Assembly (NCBI GenBank): GCA_965237855.1
Contig: CBDEGK010000002.1
Location: forward strand, 310,001-374,000
DNA: 64,000 nucleotides
DNA from: CBDEGK01 sp965237855
GTDB lineage: Bacteria; Pseudomonadota; Gammaproteobacteria; Pseudomonadales; Halieaceae
Reading direction: 5' to 3'
Shown: one piece after another, positions 52,588 to 60,969 of the stretch
Layout: the number at the start of each line of letters is the position of its first letter
How positions within the stretch are numbered: the stretch's first letter is position 1
Program-made: the position numbers and the translations under genes
Notes under the pieces: generated by a model
What the model was told of the DNA's origin: nothing
The model's database searches: none
What the model saw: only the letters and a program-made list of their open reading frames with translations

Positions 52588-54615
52588 TCAGTGAACGTCT
52601 TTCCAATATTCCCGGTTTAACAACCAGGTGAAGACGAAGAACAGTGCTATGAACAGCAGGACGTAAATACCCATGCGCTCTCTTTTGGCCGCCGCGGGCT
52701 CACCCACGTAGGCCATGAAATTAACCAGATCATAAACCGCGGTATCGAACTCTTCCGGTGACAGCACACCTTCTGTAACCAGTGTGAACTGGCCGCAGGG
52801 ATCAGCCAGGATATCTTCACCGGTCAGGGGGTCACGCCTGATGCCGCCGTTGGCTGCCGCTACCGGGCCCATGGCACAATCTTGCAAGCCTTGCAATTCC
52901 AGCAATGCATGGGGCATACCCACATCGGGAAAAACCTTGTTATTGACTCCGTAGGGACGAGACGGGTCAACGTAAAATGCGCGCAAATAGGTATAGAGCC
53001 AGTCCACGCCACGCGCCCGTGCCACCAGGGTCAGGTCTGGCGGCGTCGCCCCAAACCACTTCTTGGCCTGCGCTTCGTCCATGGCATTTTCCATTAATGC
53101 GCCGATCTTCTGATCGGAGTCAAACATCAGGTTTGCTTGCATCAGGTCGTGGGGAATACCCAGGTCATCTGCCACCCGCTCGTAGCGAGAGTACTGGAGG
53201 GAATGACAACCAAAACAGTAATTCATGTAGGTCTGGGCACCTGACTGCAGGGAGGACTCATCGTACAGATCAATTTTCATGTGGTCCAAATGCACATCGG
53301 CAGCGGAAGAACCCACAGCCTTCAGCGGTCCAAACGATAGCGCGAAGATAATGACCACGCCCACCATCGACCCCCAGAACCCGATGCCACCGTCGTCGGT
53401 AGTACGTTCCGGTACCGGCTTGGTGTCCTCCAGGGAGGTCCAGAAAGGCATCAACAGGAAGAAGGCGAAATAGATAATCGCGCAAATTTGCGCCAACAAG
53501 GTGCGCTCTGGCGTCGGTGATTTCATACCCAGCACGCCCAGGATAATAAACGCGGCTGCAAACAATACCAGCATTACCTTGGTCATATTGCCTTTGTAAC
53601 GCCAGGACTTGACCGGGCTGCGATCCAGCCAGGGCAGGATAAAGGGTATAGCGACCGAGGCTGCGAACGCCACAAAACCCCAGAACTTGTCGGGCACGGC
53701 GCGCAACACCGAATAATATGGCGTGAAGTACCAGGACGGCGCAATATGCTCCGGCGTTTTCAGGGAGTTGGCTTCTTCAAAGTTGGGGTATTCCAGGAAC
53801 AGGCCACCCATTTCCGGGAAGAAGAACATCACGCTGCAGAATACGAACAGGAACACCGCAACCGCTTGCAGGTCGTGCACCGTGTAGTACGGATGGAAGG
53901 CCACGCCATCCAGCGGCATGCCATTCTCATCCTTGAGTTTCTTGATGTCGACGCCGTCGGGATTATTGGAACCCACCTCATGCAGGGCCAGCAGGTGTAA
54001 CACCACCAATGCCAGCAAGATGATTGGCAGTGCCACCACGTGCAGGGCAAAGAACCGGTTCAGGGTTATGCCTGAGATCAGGAAATCGCCACGCACCCAG
54101 GTAACGAGTTCATCGCCCACCACCGGGATCGCACTCACCAGAGAAATAATTACCTGGGCGCCCCAGTAGGACATCTGGCCCCAGGGCAATACGTAGCCGA
54201 AGAACGCCTCCGCCATCAGCACCACGAAGATGAGCATGCCGAAAATCCAGATTAATTCGCGAGGCTTTTGATAGGAACCGTACAACAGGGCGCGGAACAT
54301 ATGCAGGTAGACCACGACGAAGAACGCCGAGGCACCGGTGGAATGCATATATCGCAGAATCCAACCGCCATCAACATCGCGCATGATGTACTCGACCGAA
54401 GCGAAAGCGGATTCGGAGTTGGGTACATAACTCATGGTCAGCCAAATGCCCGTTAACAGCTGATTGACCAGCACCAACAGCGACAGCACACCAAAGAAGT
54501 ACCAGAAGTTGAAATTCTTGGGGGCATAGTAGCCGGCCATGTGAGTTTCCCAGGCTCGCATGATGGGCAGACGGGCATCGATCCAGTCGCGGAAGCTGAT
54601 CAGTATATTATTCAT
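52588..54615 (-). CDS. petB: Cytochrome b-cytochrome c1 fusion of the bc1 complex
   Basis: A 675-residue fusion. Residues about 1-400 are cytochrome b: heme-b ligands His91 and His105, His192 and His207, and PSWYFTPYY near 293 (Qo site). After a hydrophobic stretch with signal-peptide character (about 412-438, WGSMVGVVIIFALSFGPLKAVGSSA) comes cytochrome c1, with the heme-c motif Cys467-x2-Cys470-His471. A C-terminal membrane anchor (about 648-666) completes it. Separate petB and petC genes are usual in Pseudomonas-type gammaproteobacteria. In Bradyrhizobium a single fbcH precursor is cut into b and c1, and the signal-like stretch suggests the same here. Overlaps petA by one base. Confidence 0.95.
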   Translation of the reverse strand: MNNILISFRDWIDARLPIMRAWETHMAGYYAPKNFNFWYFFGVLSLLVLVNQLLTGIWLTMSYVPNSESAFASVEYIMRDVDGGWILRYMHSTGASAFFVVVYLHMFRALLYGSYQKPRELIWIFGMLIFVVLMAEAFFGYVLPWGQMSYWGAQVIISLVSAIPVVGDELVTWVRGDFLISGITLNRFFALHVVALPIILLALVVLHLLALHEVGSNNPDGVDIKKLKDENGMPLDGVAFHPYYTVHDLQAVAVFLFVFCSVMFFFPEMGGLFLEYPNFEEANSLKTPEHIAPSWYFTPYYSVLRAVPDKFWGFVAFAASVAIPFILPWLDRSPVKSWRYKGNMTKVMLVLFAAAFIILGVLGMKSPTPERTLLAQICAIIYFAFFLLMPFWTSLEDTKPVPERTTDDGGIGFWGSMVGVVIIFALSFGPLKAVGSSAADVHLDHMKIDLYDESSLQSGAQTYMNYCFGCHSLQYSRYERVADDLGIPHDLMQANLMFDSDQKIGALMENAMDEAQAKKWFGATPPDLTLVARARGVDWLYTYLRAFYVDPSRPYGVNNKVFPDVGMPHALLELQGLQDCAMGPVAAANGGIRRDPLTGEDILADPCGQFTLVTEGVLSPEEFDTAVYDLVNFMAYVGEPAAAKRERMGIYVLLFIALFFVFTWLLNREYWKDVH

Positions 54616-55211
54616 CAGACAGCCTCCTGATCTTCGCCGATGGTAATGACGTTTTCAGTGTCATAACGGTAGGGAGGCACAATTAAGTTGGCCGACGCTG
54701 GCACACCGGAATAGACACGCCCGGCAAGGTCGAACTTGGAACCGTGACAAGGGCAGAAAAAGCCTCCTCGCCATTCATCACCCCCCAAATCTGCAGCGCC
54801 AACCTCAGGGCGAAACTTCGGCGCACAACCCAGGTGGGTGCACAATCCGACCAGCACCAATATTTCAGACTTGATGGAACGGCCGCGGCCTTCAACGTAA
54901 GCGGGCTGGTCTGAAATTTCGGAGTTCGGGTCTTTTAGCTCACCATCAAGTTGTTCCAGGTCGGACAGTTGTTCCGGTGTACGGCGCATCACATAAACCG
55001 GCTTGCCGCGCCACTCCACAGTGACCATCTGGCCGACTTTCACCTTGCTGACATCAAACTGGACTGGTGCGCCAGCGGCCCGGGCCCGGGCACTCGGATT
55101 CCAGGAACGAACAAATGGCACCGCTATCCCCACCGCACCCGCTGCTCCTACCGCAGTCGTGGCCGCGGTTAGAAAGCGTCTGCGGCCGGTGTTAACGCCG
55201 TCACTACCCAT
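54615..55211 (-). CDS. petA: Ubiquinol-cytochrome c reductase iron-sulfur (Rieske) subunit
   Basis: A 198-residue Rieske protein of the bc1 complex. It has a Tat-type N-terminus (GRRRFLTAATTAVGAAGAVGIAVPFV) and membrane anchor. The [2Fe-2S] motifs are CTHLGC and CPCHGS. I start at MGSDGV (55211, GGGAGAAAATA upstream); an open frame extends 50 codons further without likeness. It leads petA-petB/c1 with a TGATG overlap. Confidence 0.95.
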   Translation of the reverse strand: MGSDGVNTGRRRFLTAATTAVGAAGAVGIAVPFVRSWNPSARARAAGAPVQFDVSKVKVGQMVTVEWRGKPVYVMRRTPEQLSDLEQLDGELKDPNSEISDQPAYVEGRGRSIKSEILVLVGLCTHLGCAPKFRPEVGAADLGGDEWRGGFFCPCHGSKFDLAGRVYSGVPASANLIVPPYRYDTENVITIGEDQEAV

Positions 55212-55363
55212 TATTTTCTCCCGTTTCTGAATACGACGCAGAGAACGCGTCGTGGGGGCTGAACAAAACCGTGCAAATACTAATGATTTTGCCCATTTGT
55301 TACAAGGATAAGCCTCTGAAACTTGGGCTATATCTAGATTTAACTGGAACCAGACCAACAAAA

Positions 55364-55399
55364 AAAAGCGCCCATTGTGTCAACAAACTGGACGCTTTT
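55364..55399 (-). terminator. Rho-independent terminator of rplM-rpsI
   Basis: An 11-base stem (AAAAGCGCCCA at 55364-55374 with TGGACGCTTTT at 55389-55399, one wobble pair) is followed on the minus strand by eight or more T. It lies 32 bases past the rpsI stop and separates it from petA. Confidence 0.85.
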
Positions 55400-55430
55400 G
55401 ATATTTGGAGCCGCCGTCGCGGGCTCGCAC

Positions 55431-55823
55431 TTATCGCTTGGAGTACTGAGGTCTTTTACGCGCCTTACGCAAACCAACTTTTTTGCGCTCAACCTCGCGG
55501 GCATCACGGGTAACAAAACCAGCGGGGCGCAGGGTTGCTCGCAGTGACTCGTCGTACTGCAGCAGCGCACGGGTGATGCCGTGACGAATAGCACCGGCCT
55601 GGCCGAAGCTGCCACCACCTTTAACGGTGACGTTAATATTAAATTTGTCGTTCAGCTCTACCAGTTCCAGCGGTTGGCGCACGATCATGCGTGCGACTTC
55701 GCGGCCGAAATACTGGTCGAGGGGACGGCGATTGACAGTGATACTGCCTTCGCCATTTTGCAGGAAAACGCGCGCAGTTGAAGTCTTGCGACGACCGGTT
55801 CCGTAGTATTGGGTATCAGACAT
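55431..55823 (-). CDS. rpsI: 30S ribosomal protein S9
   Basis: A 130-residue protein with YGTGRRKTSTARVFL at the start, LDQYFGREVARMIV, and the basic C-terminus RKKVGLRKARKRPQYSKR; the SKR end contacts P-site tRNA. It is downstream of rplM by 9 bases, the universal order. Confidence 0.98.
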   Translation of the reverse strand: MSDTQYYGTGRRKTSTARVFLQNGEGSITVNRRPLDQYFGREVARMIVRQPLELVELNDKFNINVTVKGGGSFGQAGAIRHGITRALLQYDESLRATLRPAGFVTRDAREVERKKVGLRKARKRPQYSKR

Positions 55824-55832
55824 AGAGTGACC

Positions 55833-56261
55833 TTAAATGTTCAGTGGCTGCGGTTGCTGGGCAGTATGGGGGTGCTCAGAGCCCGCGTAGACTTTCAATT
55901 TTTTGAACATGGCCCGACCCAGGGGGTTGCGGGGTAACATGCCCTTAACGGCTTTCTGCAGGACGCGCTCGGGCGCCTTGTCGATCAGCTTCTCAAAAGA
56001 GATCGACCTAATCCCACCGGGATAACCCGTGTGGCTGTGATAAATTTTGTCGGTAGTTTTGGCACCGGTTACTCTAACTTTCTCGGCGTTTATGACCACG
56101 ATGTAGTCGCCGGTATCAACGTGCGGCGTGTACTCAGCCTTATGCTTGCCACGCAGACGGTGAGCGATTTCACTGGCCAGGCGTCCGAGGGTCTTTTCCT
56201 CGGCATCTACCACATACCAGTCACGCTGTACTTCTTCTGCCTTGGCGCTATAGGTTTTCAT
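55833..56261 (-). CDS. rplM: 50S ribosomal protein L13
   Basis: A 142-residue protein: DWYVVDAEEKTLGRLASEIAHRLRGKHKAEYTPHVDTGDYIVVINAEK (about 15-62) and the central GMLPRNPLGRAMFKKLKVYAGSEHPHTAQQPQ near the end. Family length and sequence are standard. Confidence 0.98.
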   Translation of the reverse strand: MKTYSAKAEEVQRDWYVVDAEEKTLGRLASEIAHRLRGKHKAEYTPHVDTGDYIVVINAEKVRVTGAKTTDKIYHSHTGYPGGIRSISFEKLIDKAPERVLQKAVKGMLPRNPLGRAMFKKLKVYAGSEHPHTAQQPQPLNI

Positions 56262-56302
56262 AGTTTGTCGCCCCTAAGAGGCCTCCAATTTCGAGAGCGC
56301 GA

Positions 56303-56331
56303 ATTCTACATAGCCGACTGTGCTAATACAA
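56303..56331 (-). promoter_or_regulatory. Sigma-70 promoter of rplM-rpsI
   Basis: On the minus strand, TTGTAT (56326-56331) and TAGAAT (56303-56308) are separated by exactly 17 bases and stand about 42 bases before the L13 start. This fits a vegetative promoter for the ribosomal protein operon. Confidence 0.7.
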
Positions 56332-56358
56332 GGGGAAAAGTGCTTATTTCTCACATGC

Positions 56359-57036
56359 TTAAGATACAATCGAGAGCCCGCCGGTAGCACCTCTCAAGTC
56401 GCCATCTACCGGCTCGGAAAAACCATCGTGATTAGCACTTAAAAGCCGCAATTGTGCGCCTGCGTCGACACCCGCCATGGCCACCCCCAAATGACAGTCT
56501 GCGCCTAAATCGACACTCCAACAATCATATGGCTGCACGTTACCAGCACATTGGGCGGAAATGCCTCCATTATCGTCGAATATAAAGGTAAAACTATCCA
56601 ACGGCGTGCGCAAGCCAGTGCCGCTCGCCTTCACCCAGGCCTCCTTCAGGGTCCAGTAGCGATAGAACCACGCTGCCAAGGCATCGCCCTGCCACTGCGC
56701 CAGGCCCTGAGCCTCTACTGGAGCAAAGTACCGCCGCGCCAGGCGCAAGAATGGGCGCTGACGAACTACCTCGATATCGACACCGACAGGGTGGGCTCGG
56801 TCCGAGATCGCGATGGCCAGCCGCTCGCTGCTGTGACTGAGGTTAAATTCCAGGCCGATGCTGGGATCATTGAGCTCGGGTTTGCCCTGGCTTGGAACTC
56901 TGAATTCCCAGCTAGCGGGTTCCCGCTCAACATAGGCAGACAGCACCCTGCGCAATAGCTGTTCACTGCTGCTGGAACCCGTCTCGGCAATCCAGACGTG
57001 CACCTCGCGACCGGCAAGTGGCGGCGACAAGACCAT
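56359..57036 (-). CDS. 4'-phosphopantetheinyl transferase (Sfp type)
   Basis: A 225-residue transferase that attaches phosphopantetheine to carrier proteins. Motifs are LEFNLSHSSERLAIAIS, VGVDIEVVR and FYRYWTLKEAWVKASGTGL, the two Mg/CoA-binding signatures. No obvious carrier-protein synthase is adjacent, so it may serve polyketide, peptide or fatty-acid synthases elsewhere. The glycosyltransferase-like gene is immediately upstream (stop and start share a base). Confidence 0.93.
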   Translation of the reverse strand: MVLSPPLAGREVHVWIAETGSSSSEQLLRRVLSAYVEREPASWEFRVPSQGKPELNDPSIGLEFNLSHSSERLAIAISDRAHPVGVDIEVVRQRPFLRLARRYFAPVEAQGLAQWQGDALAAWFYRYWTLKEAWVKASGTGLRTPLDSFTFIFDDNGGISAQCAGNVQPYDCWSVDLGADCHLGVAMAGVDAGAQLRLLSANHDGFSEPVDGDLRGATGGLSIVS

Positions 57037-57944
57037 CAGTGGGCAAGGTCGGGGGTTGCTGCCAACACCTCCAGTGCGTCGGGGCGCACATGTTGGCGTT
57101 CAATTTCCTCGCGAATCAATGCCTCTGACACATGTCCGGCAGCCAGGCACTCTTTCAATAGGCCAAAGAAAAAGTGTTGCTGGGTAATGTCGGGGTGCTG
57201 ATGGTATCGACCCAACAGGGCATATTCGCCCAACACATTGGCCCGTAATCGATTGAGCGCCCTCAGCAGCGGCGGCCGCTTGAACTTGTCCGCAGGGGTA
57301 TAGTCAACCTGCAGGCCAGTCTTCCAGGGCTGGGTGCGACGCTTGGTATTGTGAAGCAAGCGCGTATTTTCATCGAGACGATCAAAATCGTTCCAGCCTT
57401 TTTCCAGGAAGCCGACGTTGGCGGGCTCTTCGTGAGCGAGCACCATCCACTCCTTGTAGTCCCGGCTGAAGCTGAATAACTCCTCAAACTCGGCTTCCGC
57501 ATCCCAGTGCCGCAGCCCGGCGCAGTCCATTAGCAATACACTGGTAGCGACATTGCTGCTCTTTTCAGCCTTGTCAGAGCGATGCCGACCCATCACTGCC
57601 GCACCCTGCATATCACGATTGAGCAATTCGCAAATATCACCCACTGCAAATATATCCGGATCCATCACCACCGCTCGACCCTGCCACCGCATCAATTTCG
57701 GTGGCAGGAACCTTAATGGAGTGAATGACTGCAGGTCATTCATTCGCCAGGTGCGGGGACTTCCGGCACGTAAATATTCCCTGCCTTCCTGGGCGCGCAG
57801 ATAATCGAAGTCTCGGGTGTGCAGGATTTGCACATCGAACTCTTCTGGCGTCTTCGAATTGCGACGCAGGGAATATTCGGCGACCAGCGCACCCAACCAC
57901 TGTCGCTCATTAGTGTGAATATAGACACGTTTTTGCAAAGACAT
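57036..57944 (-). CDS. GT-A glycosyltransferase-like protein (GT8-like)
   Basis: A 302-residue protein with a Rossmann-like start (LQKRVYIHTNERQWLGALVAEYSLRR, about 3-28) and a nucleotide-sugar site RAVVMDPDIFAVGDICELL carrying an acidic D-x-D-type cluster. This fits GT-A transferases of the GT8 or core-glycan type used in surface polysaccharide assembly. The frame is open to 58121, but MSLQKRV with GTGGAGA upstream is the plausible start. Divergent from the O-antigen-ligase-like gene. Confidence 0.75.
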   Translation of the reverse strand: MSLQKRVYIHTNERQWLGALVAEYSLRRNSKTPEEFDVQILHTRDFDYLRAQEGREYLRAGSPRTWRMNDLQSFTPLRFLPPKLMRWQGRAVVMDPDIFAVGDICELLNRDMQGAAVMGRHRSDKAEKSSNVATSVLLMDCAGLRHWDAEAEFEELFSFSRDYKEWMVLAHEEPANVGFLEKGWNDFDRLDENTRLLHNTKRRTQPWKTGLQVDYTPADKFKRPPLLRALNRLRANVLGEYALLGRYHQHPDITQQHFFFGLLKECLAAGHVSEALIREEIERQHVRPDALEVLAATPDLAH

Positions 57945-58004
57945 TCTCCACACACGAAACAGCGGCAGGTTATAAGATGATCGCCCCATACTCAAGGTTG
58001 TGGT

Positions 58005-59192
58005 ATGTATTGCCGCATGGACCTTAGAAAGTGGCGACGCTATCTGCTCGACCGGGGTATCGTCCATATTTACGCAATATTCATTGCCGGATTCTTCCTG
58101 CTGCCGATGGCGGCGGGACACCGTCGCCTGTTCTATATTTTAGTCGCTCCTGCCATCGCCCTGTTGTGGCGCGAACTGCGTGAGTTTTACCGCGGCAACG
58201 CGCTATTTCACTGCCTGAGCATCTACACCCTGTATATGCTGGCCACCCTGTTGTGGGGGAGCTCGCAGGAGCCCGCGTTAATCATGGAAGCGCTTTGGCA
58301 GGCACTAGCCGTTGTGCCGTTTTGCCTGCTCAGTGGCTATCTCTGGATTCAGTACCCCCAGCGTATGGATATGCTGACCCATCGCTGTGTCTGGCTGGCC
58401 GCCACCGTGGCCGCCACCTCGATCCTGGTTTGGTATGCAGTGAACCCCTTTCCAGAAGCGCGCCTGGAACCACTGGGTGTCATGCACCACCCCAATAAGT
58501 CTGCCTGCGTCTACGGCGTAATACTTATGTTCTGCGCTTACTACGTGCTCACCGAGCGCGGTCGTGAAAATCGCGGCCTCTACCTGGGGCTGGCCGCTAT
58601 TTTGCTGGCACTTATCCTGCTAACCCAGTCGCGCACTGCCCTGGCCGCCGTTTGCATAGGCCTGTTGGTGCTGGCGGGCTGGCGTGCCCTGGGTGCAATA
58701 GCCGGCGGGCTAACGGCGAGCTGGGTATTGATCGCCTCTAACCCCCAGGATTGGTGGCACCGGGTTTCCGAGTTTTCCTTCAGGCCGGGCATCTGGGAAC
58801 AACAGATTTCTGCCATGTCCGGACATTGGTGGTTTGGCCATGGTTTTCGCGAGGACACCATGGTGGCTGCTTATGGCAAGCTTTTCAGCCACAGCCACAA
58901 CAGCTATGTCGCCAGCCTCAGAGACGGTGGCATCATCGGGCTGGTTCTAATGCTCGCTATCCTGGCACTGGCGCTGTGGTGGGCGGTGCGCATGTTACTG
59001 GAGAGGAGAGAACGGATTTACCTGGCCTTGATCCTGTACGCGATGACTTGCGTTGCCATGGACTTTGACCGAATCCTGGTTGCACCCCGTGAATTGTGGT
59101 TATTCTTTTGGCTGCCAGTTGCACTTATCATGGCAGCCTACCCACATCGACACGATCCCGGGTTAAACCGCTACAGGAGCGCAGGTAGATGA
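58005..59192 (+). CDS. O-antigen ligase/polymerase family membrane protein
   Basis: A 395-residue inner-membrane protein with about ten to twelve helices. The Wzy_C-type region has TQSRTALAA (about 205-213) and the large periplasmic loop with GHGFREDTM and SHSHNSYVASLRDGGIIGL (about 299-317), holding the His and Arg expected of ligases. It would join or polymerise sugar chains on the periplasmic side. Downstream gene overlaps its stop by 4 bases. Confidence 0.85.
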   Translation: MYCRMDLRKWRRYLLDRGIVHIYAIFIAGFFLLPMAAGHRRLFYILVAPAIALLWRELREFYRGNALFHCLSIYTLYMLATLLWGSSQEPALIMEALWQALAVVPFCLLSGYLWIQYPQRMDMLTHRCVWLAATVAATSILVWYAVNPFPEARLEPLGVMHHPNKSACVYGVILMFCAYYVLTERGRENRGLYLGLAAILLALILLTQSRTALAAVCIGLLVLAGWRALGAIAGGLTASWVLIASNPQDWWHRVSEFSFRPGIWEQQISAMSGHWWFGHGFREDTMVAAYGKLFSHSHNSYVASLRDGGIIGLVLMLAILALALWWAVRMLLERRERIYLALILYAMTCVAMDFDRILVAPRELWLFFWLPVALIMAAYPHRHDPGLNRYRSAGR

Positions 59193-60019
59193 AGCTGCAC
59201 CGGTTGTTACTAATGAGCTTATGGATGTTTGCATCCACTCAAATACTGGCATCCAACAACTCACCCGCCTGGAAAGAGCTGAGCTTTCAACGTAAATCCA
59301 TGTGGGGCAACGTGGACGCCAAAATGCAGTTGTACGCGGCTGAAGTCGGCGCGAAAATGCGCTGGAATCTAGACGTTAGTACCCGCGTGGGCAACAACAA
59401 TGAAGAACAGGTAACTCTTCAACTGGCCTCACTCGACGGCCAGATTGTCGACAAGCAGCGCTTCAGCCGCGGCCGTAAAGACCGACGCTTCAAATCTTTC
59501 GATTACCGCGACAAGGGGATTGATCGCCTGCGCAAAGATCCCGCCGCGGGTGAAGCGGCACTGCCGGTGGAGCAGTGGAGTCTGAGCAACCAACAGCGCA
59601 TCGAGTATCCCGACTTACCCGAGGGCGCCGTTCTCACCACCCCCTATGCACTTTTTCTGCTGGTCAGCGACCCTCGACTAGCACAACACGACGGCGAAGT
59701 ATGCGTGTATGTCCACACTGACTTCAACGTCTACGAGGTGACGCTTCATAACAGCGGGGAACAGGAATTGGTCACCACCTATGCGCTGACCGAGGGCGAT
59801 GAAGTCACTCAATATCGCAAGCAATCGGTAGTTGTCGATCACATCCAGCTCACAGTTGTCCCATTCAGTGAACCGGCACGGCCGGACTTCGGCGTGATGG
59901 GACTATCGGGACAGGTCTCATTCCTGGTGGAACAGGAACGGCGCTTACCACTGAGAATCCAGGGCAAAGCGCCACGTGTCGGTGATACCCATATCGATAT
60001 GACTGGAGCCCACTATTGA
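59189..60019 (+). CDS. Exported protein of unknown function
   Basis: A 276-residue protein with an N-terminal signal peptide (about 1-21, ending ILAS), so probably periplasmic. The rest is beta-rich (WKELSFQRKSMWGNVDAKMQLY, HDGEVCVYVHTDFNVYEVTL, GQVSFLVEQERRLPLRIQG). I do not recognise the family with certainty; it resembles DUF3108-type periplasmic proteins only in a general way. The operon position (after an O-antigen-ligase-like gene and before a lipid kinase gene) suggests a role in envelope lipid or polysaccharide assembly. Confidence 0.65.
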   Translation: MKLHRLLLMSLWMFASTQILASNNSPAWKELSFQRKSMWGNVDAKMQLYAAEVGAKMRWNLDVSTRVGNNNEEQVTLQLASLDGQIVDKQRFSRGRKDRRFKSFDYRDKGIDRLRKDPAAGEAALPVEQWSLSNQQRIEYPDLPEGAVLTTPYALFLLVSDPRLAQHDGEVCVYVHTDFNVYEVTLHNSGEQELVTTYALTEGDEVTQYRKQSVVVDHIQLTVVPFSEPARPDFGVMGLSGQVSFLVEQERRLPLRIQGKAPRVGDTHIDMTGAHY

Positions 60020-60969
60020 TCGGGCTGATCAGTAATCAGGGCAGCGGGCACAATCGAGACCAGTTCCAGCGATTAGCTCAGCAGCTGGATGCCCTGCCCG
60101 GCGTAGAGCACATTGTCACCCATAGCGCAGAAGACATTGGGCCGGCGTTGGCGAGTCTGCGAGCAAGCCAGTGCGAATACCTGGCCATCAACGGCGGTGA
60201 CGGGACCGTGGCCGCAGTACTTGGCTATGCACTGGAGCACGAAATCTTCCCGCAGTTGCCACCGGTGCTGATTTTGCCCGGCGGTACGGCCAATATGACT
60301 GCCGGCGACGTCGGCATCAGTGGCAAGCTGAGCCGGGCGGTTGATAAATTTTGTCGCTGGCACAGCGGTGATTTGCCTGGGACCTCGGTTGAACGAGTAA
60401 TGATGCGGGTACAGCTAAGCGCAGGCAGCGCGCCCCATTACGGCATGTTCCTGGGTGCAGGGGCAGTCATTCAGGGCACAGAATACGCCCATCGCGAAAT
60501 TCATTCGCGCGGCCTGCGGGACGATTTCAGCGGCGCCCTGGGTGTACTGCGCACCGTGTGGGGCCTGGTACGCGGAGAACCGGAATTTTCCAGCACTGTT
60601 GGCATACAAGTCAGTATTCCCGAGCTGCAACTGCACAGCCAGCACCAGGCCTGGATACTTGCAGTCAGTAGCTTGCGGCGACTGTTCCTGGGCATGGATC
60701 CGTTCTGGGGTGAGGGGCCGGGAGGCATTCGCATTTCCATCATCGAAGGCAAGTGCAGCCAATTTCTGCGCACTTTTCAGTCGATAGCCCGCGGCAAAGC
60801 GAACAAACTTGCCACGCCCGAGAACGGCTATTTCAGCTACAACAGCAATGAAATCCACCTGCTGATGGATGCCGCCCTGAACCTGGATGGTGAAATACTT
60901 ACAAGTTCCAGTGCCGCAGGACCTGTTAAAATCAGCACCAGCAAACCCGTTACTTTCATCCAGCTATGA
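60016..60969 (+). CDS. Diacylglycerol kinase-family (YegS/BmrU-like) lipid kinase
   Basis: A 317-residue lipid kinase. The catalytic domain begins IGLISNQGSGHNRD and carries the ATP-binding NGGDGTVAAVLG (about 59-70) and PGGTANM. The C-terminal part is a beta-sandwich with YFSYNSNEIHLL. It would phosphorylate diacylglycerol or a related lipid. It starts with TTG at 60016, overlapping the previous stop, and is followed by the Tam41-like gene, overlapping by 4 bases (ATGA). Confidence 0.9.
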   Translation: MIGLISNQGSGHNRDQFQRLAQQLDALPGVEHIVTHSAEDIGPALASLRASQCEYLAINGGDGTVAAVLGYALEHEIFPQLPPVLILPGGTANMTAGDVGISGKLSRAVDKFCRWHSGDLPGTSVERVMMRVQLSAGSAPHYGMFLGAGAVIQGTEYAHREIHSRGLRDDFSGALGVLRTVWGLVRGEPEFSSTVGIQVSIPELQLHSQHQAWILAVSSLRRLFLGMDPFWGEGPGGIRISIIEGKCSQFLRTFQSIARGKANKLATPENGYFSYNSNEIHLLMDAALNLDGEILTSSSAAGPVKISTSKPVTFIQL

